From assembly GCA_033439765.1 (NCBI GenBank), contig JAULSN010000001.1, forward strand, positions 3,038,001 through 3,102,000: a stretch of DNA of 64,000 nucleotides, written 5' to 3'. The position numbers and the translations under genes were made by a program. Source of the DNA: Lasiosphaeria ovina (Eukaryota; Ascomycota; Sordariomycetes; Sordariales; Lasiosphaeriaceae). How positions within the stretch are numbered: the first letter of the stretch is position 1; each line of letters opens with the position of its first letter. The notes beneath the pieces were generated by a model, which saw only the letters and a list, made by a program, of their open reading frames with translations, was not told the DNA's origin and made no database searches. Shown here piece by piece: positions 22,559 to 33,470 of this stretch.

Positions 22559-23533
22559 ATGGCGTCGCTCAATCTGGCTCCCGAAGAGCTCAAGCAGCTC
22601 GAGATGGTGCGCAACCGGCTGCTCCAGCTCACCCACACCCTCGTGAGCGTGCGCACGAATGTGGGCAATAGCCAACCACTCCCTAGCCGGTAAGCGCACA
22701 CTCTTTATGTTTGCCATTGATTCAGCCTTGGGATGAGCTTGCCTTTTTGTTAACGACTTTGCAGAGAATCCCTCCAGGCGCAGGCTACGATCCTGCAGCA
22801 AAATGTCAAGTCCATCCAGGACATTGCCAACGAAAACTCGCAGCTCTTCCAGCGCGTCGCCCTCCACCCGTCGACCAACTTCCCCGGCCGCACCCAGGAG
22901 CACGTCCTGCTGTCGCTTCTGCGCAAGAAGCTGGACCCCGAAGTCGAGCGGTGCGTGGAAGAGGCTCGCGACGCGGCGAAGGCCGCCGGCGTGGATCCCA
23001 GCAAGCTGGACATTGGGCGGGGGCCGGGTGGCGGCAGAGGCTACGGCAACTACGGCGACGAAGACGACGTGGACTTTGATTTCGATCCGGAAGCAGACGC
23101 CCCGTCGGACCCGCTCAACACGCAGTGGGCCGACATTGACAACACGTCAAAAGACATTGGCTCCCAGTACCTCCGGAACCAGCTGAGCCAGCCCTACACG
23201 GTGGCGGAGCAGCAGATGGGGATACAGAACGTGCGCACCGGCCTACGGCGCATTCTGAGGAAAGAGAACATCGGGTACGAGAGCGACGAGGATGACGAGG
23301 ATGAGGACGACGACGAGGACGACGAGGACGAGGAGATGGCGGATGCTGGAGCAAAGGACGGGACGGGTCGCGCTGGAGGGCTGGCAGGGGGGCCCGGAGC
23401 GGCTCCCAAGCGCGAGCCCGAGCAGATCCTGTGGTTCGCGGCCAGGGGCGATACCAGCCTACCGCCCAACGTAGAGCTAGAGTGGCAGCGCAAGCAGCGA
23501 GAAGCCAAAGCCAAGGGGATGGGTGGCATGTAG
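22559..23533 (+). CDS. med8: Mediator complex subunit 8
   Basis: Two exons, 22559-22689 and 22765-23533, give 299 aa. The N-terminal half is helical with the MED8-type start ([19 protein letters not shown]), and a conserved [13 protein letters not shown] stretch follows. The C-terminal half contains a Gly-rich and Asp-rich linker, an amphipathic helix ([20 protein letters not shown]), a run of Asp/Glu (about residues 234-252) and a basic end. MED8 is a head-module subunit that links Mediator to TBP and RNA polymerase II. Coordinates are fixed by the phase across the GTAAGC..CAG intron, which has a TTAAC branch. Confidence 0.85.
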
Positions 23534-24683
23534 TAACAAGCGACCTAAGAGGCGCGGAAGGAAATAGACGATACCCTCTCAAAGCGAAAAGAAAATTAAA
23601 AAATAGTAAAAGTAGACATTGACCAAGGATTCGGGAACCGACACCAATCAGGTTGCTTGGCGCTCGCTAGTAACTTGGTCGATTTGTTTGGCTGCCAATG
23701 CGCACTTGGCTCGGTTGAGCTTTCTTTCCATTCATTTCCTCCCTCTCCCCTTTACATGATTGCTTGAAGACTTTCAAGAGTTCCCTTCTTAAAGATCTAC
23801 CTCGCCCACGTAATGAATTTTTACATGCCGAATGAGAAGCGATATAATATTAATGGAAGGCCGGGTACGGAGTAATGACTGCCGCAGAGGCGTATTCGTA
23901 CCTTTGGATAAAGTCCGCCCGGGGCTCGACCTGCCGCCGCACTCGCCGGGAGGAGCCGAGATCCATTGGTGCCGGGCCGGGCGCTACTCCACTGTACCAG
24001 TTTCTCCAGTTCCAGGGAACTGCACTCCGTAGGGCTGCAGTCGCCCCGGATTTACACTGCCATTGCGGGGTTTGATATCTCCGAGGGAGGTGGATTTACT
24101 TCAACTTGTCGACAAGAAAGATGCAAGATTTTTTGAAATTTCATTTCCAAGCCCCCAAACCACCCGACTTACCTTCCTAGTCCAGTCTCGCTCGAGGACA
24201 GGGCATAGATTCCTTGCTGACTGCTTGTTATATCGCATTCACACCAACGAGCCCATTCGGCCCTACGCTGCCCTTGCTGCCCTGCCGTCTTTGTCGTATT
24301 AGAATATCGAAATGGGGGCCAGGGGGGGCCCGCCCCGTCCAATGATGACCCTTGGCATCACCAGAACCCGCCCCAAGTGGACACTAAAATGATCATCCAT
24401 CCGAGTCCGAGCCCGACGATGATGAGTGATCTGACCTAATACCTACTAACCTCTGCGCCTCCTTCCTTACTACCTCGGCCACCGCTCGAGAAGGTAATAG
24501 TAAGCCCGCCGAGAAGGCTTGTGTTGTGTTCTCTGCGTTGTGTCCTCGTCCTCCTTTTCTCTCCTTTTCTCTCTTCACGGACAATCTTTTTACACAGATC
24601 TTGAAGACGAGTTCGGACATCGTTGGACGCCCCCTTCCCCTCTCTGTCTGTATCAAGTTACACGAGCACGCCACGGCGCAGCC
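23534..24683. other. Intergenic region med8 / F-box-like gene
   Basis: No gene seen. It is mixed, with an AT-rich part around 23600-23870. The last ~200 bases are T/C-rich and may be the leader of the next gene. Confidence 0.5.
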
Positions 24684-25886
24684 ATGCTCGGGGTTCTCTC
24701 ACCACAGGCGACCATGTTAGTCCACGGTGTCGAGAACAGACACGATAGCAGGCCAGCAGCATACAGTCTGGTCCTCTCTCCAGCCACGCCGACCAGAATG
24801 CCCATACCAAGACCACCAACAGCAGCAACACCGGCGGCGGCGGTCGGAGAGAGGAGACGTGCTGCTCCCGGGTTCCTGGAGCTGCCGCTCGAAATCCGCC
24901 TGCAGATCTACGGCTGGGTGCACCTACAGCACCCGATGCGGCCGGCCGAGCTCATGGGCTACCCGTCGCCCAACTACAGCGCCTACTTCGTCGAGACTAT
25001 CGTGCCGGGCGTGCTGGCGACGCGCGTCGAGGACGAGCCGACCAAGATGCACCGCGTCGAGCACAGCGAAGAAGGCCGCCCCGTCCACTCGCCGCCGCGG
25101 GCAGCCGAGCCAGAGACAACAGAAGATGTTGCAACAACGCCACCTCCTCCCCATCCGCCCCGGCAACAACACCGCCTCCTCTCCCCCCACCGGCCGCTCT
25201 GCTACGTGCCCACGGCCGTGCTGCAGACGTGCCGGCAAGTGTACGCCGAGGCGCGCGCGACGCCGTTCCACGGCAACGAGTTCATCTTCTCGACGTGGTT
25301 CTCGTCGGGGCTCGCGGCCGCATCAGCATTCGTGCACAAGACGCTGCGCAGCGGCTGGCAGCGGCAGGCGCTGCGCTTCGCGCGCCTCGAGCTGCACGTC
25401 AAGGACCTGTGCACCGCAGGGCCGCGCCTGCGCGACTGGGAAGCGCTCTGCGAGACTCTGAGTCCCGGCCTCCGCGGCCTGCGCCTCAAGATCGACCTCG
25501 ACGACCGCACGCTGCTGTCGGCCGTGTCCGTCGGCAGGCCGCCGGCGCGCGTCTGGGCCCGGCCGAGCATGCACGACGATAGTGTTTCTGATGATGGCGA
25601 CGACAGTGGTGGGGGCAGGGGCACGGTCTTCAGCCCGGCCTGGTCCCGCGAGCCGTTCCGCTGGGTCGACGCCGGGCTGGCCGCCCTCGCCGCCCTACGC
25701 TTCCTCGAGGTCGAGCTCGCCGGCATGCCGGGCTTGTCTAATGACGACAAGTCCGCCTGGTGCGAGAGCCTAGCCGAACGTCTGAATCGTGGCAGGGACC
25801 CGCGCGCGACGGTCAGTGTTGTTTGTGTTGAGAGGGCGAGGCGGCCGCCCGGTTCAGGCGGGAAGGGGTGTGGTGTGTTTCGCTGA
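24684..25886 (+). CDS. F-box-like / 2EXR-type fungal protein
   Basis: Single-exon protein of 400 aa from ATG 24684 (context GCAGCCATG); the frame stays open upstream but that part looks like leader. It has the FLELPLEIRLQIYGWV motif (about residues 60-75) typical of fungal F-box-like and 2EXR-type proteins. A later LQTCRQVYAEARATPFHGNEF segment is the usual second conserved block of this large family. The middle carries a Pro/Gln-rich insert and the C-terminal third an acidic Gly/Asp patch. The family is strongly expanded in filamentous fungi and mostly uncharacterised; some members may be substrate adaptors of ubiquitin ligases, but that is not shown here. Confidence 0.75.
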   Translation: MLGVLSPQATMLVHGVENRHDSRPAAYSLVLSPATPTRMPIPRPPTAATPAAAVGERRRAAPGFLELPLEIRLQIYGWVHLQHPMRPAELMGYPSPNYSAYFVETIVPGVLATRVEDEPTKMHRVEHSEEGRPVHSPPRAAEPETTEDVATTPPPPHPPRQQHRLLSPHRPLCYVPTAVLQTCRQVYAEARATPFHGNEFIFSTWFSSGLAAASAFVHKTLRSGWQRQALRFARLELHVKDLCTAGPRLRDWEALCETLSPGLRGLRLKIDLDDRTLLSAVSVGRPPARVWARPSMHDDSVSDDGDDSGGGRGTVFSPAWSREPFRWVDAGLAALAALRFLEVELAGMPGLSNDDKSAWCESLAERLNRGRDPRATVSVVCVERARRPPGSGGKGCGVFR

Positions 25887-28874
25887 ATGTGTGTGTTCTT
25901 CTCCTACTTTCTTTCAAGGGTCGGGATGGAGAGGGTGAAGCGAAGGCGTGTTTTTGGTTGTTGTGTTTATATGTTTATATGTCTTGAAGATTCCTATTCA
26001 TTCTGTTTTTCCCCTTTTTTTCCCCCCCTGGGGTACTGAGGCAGGGGGAGAGTATTTTGGACAGCCAACATCGTGAGATTATCCCGACTATAATTGTGTT
26101 TCTTATCCAAAGTTTTCTACTATTTAGCGCAAAAAGAGCACATCTTGTTCATTTATCGGCAGTACATTCATTATACGCGTCATACGGGCATGTAGTCATC
26201 ATGGCTGTTGTCTCGCGTGCTTCGAAACCCTCACATACATAGTTCGGCCTGATTTTTACTTTCCCCCTGAATAGCTCACCATTGCAGGCTGGTTTGTAGG
26301 TAATCTGGGGCCAGCTGGCCTCAAATCAGGACTCATACGAATGCGAACATCTCGTTAGCCACAATGTGACCTCCTCCTTTAGCTTGGAGTTGGTGATTCT
26401 TGGCGCTTATATACGTACTGCACTTATTCTTACGAATACCTAGGTTCACTTTGCTTGACAAATCCTTGGTTTGCTGCTTCGAGGGATTCCTTAGGAGACA
26501 AAAGTTACTCACCGATGTTCTGTGAACGTAATGCACAAAAGGGGGTGAAGCGCAGCCCCTCGGAGACCTGCAGTGCCATGGCGTGAATTACTGGCCGTCC
26601 ATTACTGACCGTTCATGTATGCTGTTACTGGTGGTGTTTCCAAAAGAGGCCTTCCTCGATGCAAGTGCCTAAGGGTAGGTATTTATCTACCTACCTTAGG
26701 TGCCACAACTCAAAAGTCGCAACGTGGCGGCGCAAGCTCCTGCGGAGAGAATCGTAATCACCGGAGGAGGGTTTGTTTAAAATCTCATGTCAGCTTCCCG
26801 CTTCTTGGAATCAAGTCCGGAAGACCTCATTCTCCCTTTTATATATGTAATCGCTCGTCAATTTTTGAACGGTCCAGGCAGTAGTCGTTGCACAAGCGAC
26901 AACGGGTTTCGTAACTGCGGTGTCGTTGACGAGAAATCACCCTTTTTTTTTCTGCCGTGACCCCGTGGCTGTGTTCTGTTTGCTGCCTGCATTCTGCATC
27001 ATCATCCGGCCCCGGGGGGGGGGGTGGGGGGTTATCCCTTGCATGGATGCGGGCACTTTGCAGGGATTAGCAGGCGGCTGGGACCCACCACAATGGGAGA
27101 TCGGCAGTCGTTGAAACAAGCGGGCCCAAATCGCGGCGGGATCCTTTGCGATTGAAGTCGATTTTAATTGACGTCGAGCGTCGATTGGACCCTGTTCTCC
27201 AGATGCACAGCAAACTCCTCTACGTAACTCTCGGGTCCTCTTGAGAAACAGAGCCGATCGAGTGCCACCCGCAATTCCAGCTGCGCCCTTATGTGATCCA
27301 GAGATTGAAAGAGACCGGGACAGACACCAAAAACACGAGCACCCGCTCCACTCAGGCAGGCTCAGTTGGCCCATTTGTGATGGGAAGCAGTCAACCAACT
27401 GGACATGTATCGTAAGCATGGCCGGATCTTGGCCTGCTTTGCGGCTCCGCGACACGCAGCCCGTTGGGTTTGGCCAATGGCCTTGCACTTGCCACAAAGA
27501 ACCAACCGCACCTGCAGCCTATGGCTTTCCGAAGCCTGGCCGGGCCGACCTTGAAAGCTCAACAATTCGCAACCATTCTCGCTGAAAACTGCAAGCACGA
27601 ACCGAGTACCGGTTATGGATACGCGCATCCATATTTCCTTGCTCCAATCTGAAAGCACGCACTAGACCTGGATATGCGCCGCGGGCAAGTGCTCCCTGTG
27701 CTGCCCTGTTCCGAGTCATCAAGCACAAACCAGACACCAATTGGCCGCCCCCCGTTTGGCAAGCTGCCGTCCAGCCGAGCACAAGATCCAATGCTGTCTC
27801 CACTGCGTCCAGCAAAAACTGGCCACCATGTGAGGCCGGTATAATCGGCCAAGTGCACAAGCTGAAGCAAGGTGACAAGGAAGAAACAAGAGCGCCTCCT
27901 GGGCCGCTGTTAGCTGACGACGGCGCCACAAATACAAGGATCCCAATGAAAATAAACCACTTCGGACATGCAGCTTCTGGGGGAGGGGGACCAAGCTTCT
28001 GCGCTTCTTGAAAAGAAACCACGCCGCCGCTGCCGTCAGTGACGGCGGCTCACTCCTTCTTGTCTCTTTTGGCTTGTCCCCCCCCCCTTTGCCTCTCGTC
28101 TATTTGGTGCTACTTTCTTTCTTTTTCATCCTGTGTCGCTCCTCTCGTCCTTCCTCCTGTCTACGCTACCTCGTGGCCGTTCGCTACCTATTATTCGCTC
28201 GCTCGGTGTCCAGAATCCATCCACTTCCAGAGAATGAGCTGATTAGGATAGCCGGCCTTATTGATATTTGGCTTTTAATTTGTGGAGGGGCCTGGCCATT
28301 CACATGTCTGGTTCGGTGCCTTCAGTCTACGCTTTCCTCTCTTAGCCTTAGGTCCTGGTTATTTCACGGTACCGCAAGTACACGCGCCCATCTTGGCTTC
28401 GTGAATCGGTAAGCAAGTCCACTGTCCATTGTGCGCAGCGTCCAACTTGAATCCCCACTCCGATTCGGACGGGAAGCTACACACGACACCCGAGCTGCTG
28501 TTTCACCTGCACCTGTCTACCCAGGTGTCCATCTCCCCAGCTCCTCTTCTCAGACCAACACCCTACCTACCAGGTACCTGAGTCGGTAGCCTCCACCGAC
28601 CAGAGCTTAGGCGGCAGGCCGAGAGGCTTTCCAGATCCTACCCACTCCCATCTTCGTGCTCGCTCAACTACCCTGCCCCCAGAGACGAAGTTGCGGCCAA
28701 ACCTCACGAGCCGAACTCGATGCTAACCAAAGACGCGCGCCAAATGCCAGACGCTCCCAGCGCAACCCCATTCTGTATTGAAAGCGGTCCGCGCTTCTCG
28801 AGGGCGCCGCTCGCCTTGCCGGCCTCGCGGCCAAGAGCTTGAGCTAACGGCTTTCCGTCGGTCGCGGATCCATC
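25887..28874. other. Three-kilobase gene-free region
   Basis: The longest stretch without a supported gene. It holds a short poly-G patch near 27003-27030, CTACCTACC motifs (~26689 and ~28561), a T/C-rich segment (~28060-28200) and probably the leader of the acyltransferase gene. Frames on both strands near 27.0-28.0 kb look like chance. No repeat copies, RNA genes or transposon features recognised. Confidence 0.45.
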
Positions 28875-30377
28875 ATGCTGCATTCAGTCCCTCGATTCCC
28901 GGCGAGCCCCGTCTTCTCCCGCTTCGGTACTCGCCAGAGCTGGAACAGCGTTCTCAGACCACTCCTCCCAAGCTTCGTTGCCGACTACCTCTTCCCCGAC
29001 CACAGGCCGACATGGCGACTCCATTCAACCTCGTACCTGGACGGCCTGCGCGGGATCGCCTCGGTCATTGTCTTCATCTGCCACTACACGGAGGAAAACT
29101 TTGGAGCGCTGACGGCCTCGTACGGCATCCACGAAGACGAACCTTCTGGTCTGCTGCAACTGCCGTACCTGCGCATTATATTCTCGGGCCGCCCCATGGT
29201 CCACATCTTCTTCGTCATATCGGGCTTCGTGCTCTCGTATAAGCCAATCAAGGCTATCCATGCCCGCGACCTCGACCAGTGCTACAATGCGCTGGCATCG
29301 TCAACGTTTCGTCGCGCGTTCCGCCTTTTCGGGCCCTGTATAGTGTCGACGCTTATAGTCCTGTACCTGTTTCAGACAGGGTACCTCGTGGACCCAGCGC
29401 CGCTGGACACCTGGACGGGGCAGTTTTGGAGGTGGAAGGGGGCCGTCTTCCACCAGATATCTTGGCCGTGGGCGTGGGACAGGGACTTGAGGCCGGCCTA
29501 CGATATACATCTCTGGACGATCCCAATCGAATTTGTGCACTCGATGCTGCTCTTTATGGTAATTCTGATGCTCTCCAGGATCCGGCTGCGCATTCGGCAG
29601 GCAGCTGTCTTTGGCCTCATGGCGTACTGCCTGGCGTGTGGGAAATGGGCAGGATTTGAGTTTCTGGCGGGCATGTTCCTTGCCGAGGTGCACCTGTTGC
29701 AGCACGCCCAGCCAAAGGCCTGGGAATCCTCCGACATAGGCGATGAAGCAGATAAGGATGTATTGGCGTCGATCATGAAGGTGCTCCACCTGAGCCTCAT
29801 CTTCGTGGGCCTGTTTATCGGGGGGTGGCCAAACTTCGATGCCGACAAAACACCAGGGATTCGCTATTTCCTAGCTCAAACGCCCTTCCCATTTGCGGCC
29901 ATGGACCCGCTAGCGCCGCAGAAATTTTGGTTTGGGCTTTCGGCGGTTTTTATCGTGTGGTCCGTCGGGGAGCTGGCATTCCTCAGGAACTTCTTCGAGG
30001 GGCCCGTTGCGCAGTACTGCGGGCGTATCAGCTACGCGGTGTACATTTGCCATGGGCCAGTGTTGGGTCTTTTCCAAGAGCCGGTACTGGGCTTCCCGTA
30101 TAGCCCTCCAACAGGCTCGCCAGGAGTGCCAGGCTTCAAGAAGCCGATCATGGGATGGGGAGTCAAGGGGCACCTCGGAGTGGCGAATTCGACGCAGACC
30201 ACGGTGAGTTGGTTTTTTGGCCTCTGCATCATCGGGCCCATGGTTATATGGGCAGCAGATGTTTTCTGGCGAGCCGTCGATACGCCTGTTGTCAACCTGG
30301 GGAAGAAGCTGGAAAATGCATGCTTAGATGACGCCGAGCCGAGTCCGCGGAGTCAGGGGTATTCGGCAGCCGCGTAG
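28875..30377 (+). CDS. Acyltransferase-3 family membrane protein
   Basis: Single-exon gene of 500 aa. After a short N-terminal segment it has the family motif YLDGLRGIASVIVFICHY, with the conserved Arg and the His of the proposed active region. Then come about ten hydrophobic segments, including FFVISGFVLSY and AVYICHGPVLG, which fit the acyltransferase-3 (OafA/YrhL-like) fold. Such enzymes move acyl groups onto carbohydrates, lipids or small molecules across membranes; the acceptor cannot be read from the sequence. The gene stands alone with no biosynthetic cluster around it. Confidence 0.85.
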   Translation: MLHSVPRFPASPVFSRFGTRQSWNSVLRPLLPSFVADYLFPDHRPTWRLHSTSYLDGLRGIASVIVFICHYTEENFGALTASYGIHEDEPSGLLQLPYLRIIFSGRPMVHIFFVISGFVLSYKPIKAIHARDLDQCYNALASSTFRRAFRLFGPCIVSTLIVLYLFQTGYLVDPAPLDTWTGQFWRWKGAVFHQISWPWAWDRDLRPAYDIHLWTIPIEFVHSMLLFMVILMLSRIRLRIRQAAVFGLMAYCLACGKWAGFEFLAGMFLAEVHLLQHAQPKAWESSDIGDEADKDVLASIMKVLHLSLIFVGLFIGGWPNFDADKTPGIRYFLAQTPFPFAAMDPLAPQKFWFGLSAVFIVWSVGELAFLRNFFEGPVAQYCGRISYAVYICHGPVLGLFQEPVLGFPYSPPTGSPGVPGFKKPIMGWGVKGHLGVANSTQTTVSWFFGLCIIGPMVIWAADVFWRAVDTPVVNLGKKLENACLDDAEPSPRSQGYSAAA

Positions 30378-31478
30378 CATGCTGCGTGGTTCTTTTTTTG
30401 GACAGTTGGGGTTCCGGCTGGAGTCCCGGTTGAAGTTTCTTGGTCTGAGCCGTAGCCCGCCGGGCCGGTTCGGAGTTGGCTGGCGTTCATGGGGTTTGCA
30501 TGTTTTTGGATTCGGATATCAGCAAAAGAAAATGCATGACATGAAAATACCCATCAGCTGGCAGGTTTCCGTGTCGAGAGCCCGTACATTACTTTACAAT
30601 CATCATAGGAGCATTCTTTCGGCTAATTATTAACTTTATTTACTTTACCGACAGTCGGCAATTGGTGGTCTCTTTCTGAACGACTTGTTGAAGCACACTT
30701 GGCCCTCATGTCCCGAGCTGGAGCCAGGCTTCTCGCTAATGACTGGGCATCTAGATGACTCGAAGCTGTCAATTGGACTCGATACAAGGGTATTGAAGGA
30801 TGAATTCGATGTTTGGCCGTCAGCAAAGCAGCCATGGTGACTTACGAGCCTCGTCTTGTGCAGGGGCAGAATGTACGCTTGATACAACTCTGCTAACGGC
30901 CTCGACAGCAATTCCCCCTGGCAACGCAGAACTGATATGAGAAATTAGCTCGAGTCCAGCGTCTCTCGGAAGCCGTCGAACGGGCCGTGCGTGTCATGCA
31001 GAAAGAAAGTGATGTTCAGTCATGGGTGGTGGTGGGATGAGTCACAGAAAGAACACGAACATGATACTAATACCAGGCCGACGCGTACCTGCTTCGCGGT
31101 CTGCTCCTTTTTGGTAGTACAACGATAAACTTGACTCTTCCTTCGCAAAGCAGAAAAATACACTTGTCGAGCCTCAGGCTGTTGGTGGCGATCTATGTAT
31201 GTATGTACATACTTGCGGCGCGTCTTCCAACAAGTCAAGCCGGCAGCCAGCCCCGCAATCGGCGAAGCAACCCCGCGATTCTGATTCGACCGTACAGTAA
31301 CTTGCCGTGCCTCGCGGGCAGTGCGCAGCGATATAATTGACACCCAAGGTATCTACTCTCATCAGCCCGCAAATACCCGCTTCGATTTTACTCACCAGGC
31401 ATCCATTCATACGGGTATCTGTACATGCATTCCTGACATCGGCTCACGAAGGGATAGAAAAAAGACGGTGTAGAGAAA

Positions 31479-31571
<93 letters not shown>

Positions 31572-31646
31572 GCTACTCAACCCCATCCAAACCATCACCG
31601 TCCAGTCCCGTCCCGTCCCATTGGGAAGAGAAATAAGACAAGCAAA
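30378..31646. other. Intergenic region before the GFA-domain gene
   Basis: No gene seen. The end holds a long GA microsatellite (31481-31569), very probably in the promoter or 5' UTR of the following gene. Confidence 0.5.
31481..31569 (+). repeat. (GA)44 microsatellite
   Basis: An uninterrupted GA dinucleotide tract of about 89 bases, ending 77 bases before the start codon of the GFA-domain gene. Confidence 0.95.
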
Positions 31647-33057
31647 ATGGAAGCGCGCTGCGAGTGTGGAGCTGTCGTCTTCACAACGCCGCTGCCCAAG
31701 CCGCTGGCGCTGTACATCTGCCACTGCTCGGAATGCCGTCGTCAGACGGGATCCGCCTTTGGCACCTCGGCCATCTTTCCCAGGTTCCCGCTGCCCGACG
31801 TCGAGCTGCTGAGTTGTTACTCGTAAGTGCCTGCCCTTGTTTCCTTGGTGGGGGGGGTTTAAAAAAAAAGGTCTTGGAGGCTTGAGATGGAGATGCGGGC
31901 GTCGAGGGATGATGCATACCCCCTATCTATCTATCCATCCACTCAGTGCCTCGCATTCGTGGTGCCCCGGTCTTATTACACCGACACGTCGTTCATAACG
32001 GCAAGGCCCATTGTCCAGAACTGAATGGGTGTGATTTGTTGACCTTGGCATTTTACTTACTTGTTCCCATCTTGCCAGCCGACCCACGACCTCCGGCCAG
32101 ACACTCTACTGGTACGTTTGTGCTCTATTTTGACCGGAGAAATACTTTCTTTTCACTTACTCCCTTCTTCCTCCCTTCTTCCTCCACTCTTTCCCCCTTC
32201 TCTTCGGGGCCGGACTCGGTTGCCGGTGTTCCATGTGTGTGTGTGTGAATTGGGCCATGACTTGGTCGGAACAAGCAGCACCCAGCGATGGCGATAACAA
32301 TGACAAGCCAAGTCAAGATACGAGAAAAAAAGGCCATAACTTCTCGTGCTTATTTACCCACTTTCCACAGCTATTTCTGCAAGAGGTGCGGCACGCGCTT
32401 GATACATAGCTCCCCGGTAAGTGTCTCTCTTTTCTTTGTTCTACACATCTGTCCCGGCTCAAACGTCTGGGCAGGCACGCTGTACTCTGCCAGTGGCACA
32501 TGTGTATGCCGCCCAGAGTTTCTCCTGCCTCTACTTTACCCTTTGAACCTGGCTGACAGTTCCGTCAAGGACAAGAATGTTGTCTCGGTCAAGGGCGGCT
32601 GCATAGACGGTTTGGACTGGAGGAACGCCATACACATCTGGTAAGGTTTCCCCCTTTCTTTTCTCTTCACTCTCCCTGCCTAGGTATCTACCTATCCAGG
32701 CTCTACACAAACCCAAAGAATATACCCTACCCCTGAAGTACACCAAACTCTCTTTCCTAAAAAAGAATCCCCCCTTCCCCTCCCCCCCCCCCCAAAAAAA
32801 AAAACACAAAACCGGGTAAGAAAAGTCAAAAGTACAAGGCCACTCCCGCACTTACACACGCACAACCCAACAGGACCAAATCCGCCATGGTACCCATCCC
32901 GGAAGGATCCGAGACGCACTCGGAAGACTCGGCCAACACGGACTACGGGTCGACGCAGGACGAGCTGGACCAGCCGTACGACGCGCCGGCCGAGCTGAGC
33001 GGTAGCGGCGGGTCGCCCGAGTGCGAGAGAGCGCTGAACCTAGGCCAGTCGCTGTGA
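31647..33057 (+). CDS. GFA/CENP-V-type zinc-binding protein
   Basis: Five exons, 31647-31822, 32079-32111 (a 33-base micro-exon), 32371-32416, 32570-32640 and 32874-33057, join in phase to 169 aa. The spliced product has the GFA (glutathione-dependent formaldehyde-activating)/Mss4-like pattern: CEC near the N-terminus, ICHCSECRRQTGS, YFCKRCGTRL and VSVKGGCIDGLDWRNAIHIW. The cysteines are the expected zinc ligands. The last exon is an acidic tail. Family members bind zinc, and few have a proven reaction, so function is open. Exon 4 needs an acceptor (CGTCAAG) just after a CTGAC branch; the nearer GACAG would break the frame. Confidence 0.82.
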
Positions 33058-33396
33058 AGGCCCTGCTCAGGCAGAACGAATAGACGGGACACACGCACGT
33101 GGTCTATTGTTAAAGTCTCGACATCTCATCTCAACTCTGTAATTTGGTTTTTTGTTTTCCCTTCGTGTCGTACCGTACCGTGCCGTTGGTTCTGGTTATA
33201 ATTGTAATTAGTAGAATACCTTTGGGTGGTTGTTGTTGGGAGAGAGATGGGTTGATACAAAAGGGGGCTTCATGTTATGATGCGAGGGCGTGCACTCTCT
33301 CCATGTCAGGCAAAAAAACCAATAGATCTACTACCTACCTACGTATCCTACTTCATGCAAAACGACGAATAACTTGTCCAACAAAACCAAACTCCA
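33058..33396. other. Short convergent intergenic region
   Basis: Between convergent genes; contains a CTACCTACCTAC patch (~33330). Likely holds both 3' UTRs. Confidence 0.5.
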
Positions 33397-33436
33397 TCAA
33401 GCCCGAGAGGTCTCTACCAGGCCATCGGCGCTCTCG

Positions 33437-33470
<34 letters not shown>

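Noticed and set aside
27519..28022. Minus frame of 167 codons
   Set aside because: No family, no splice support, and the segment shows no coding-type composition.
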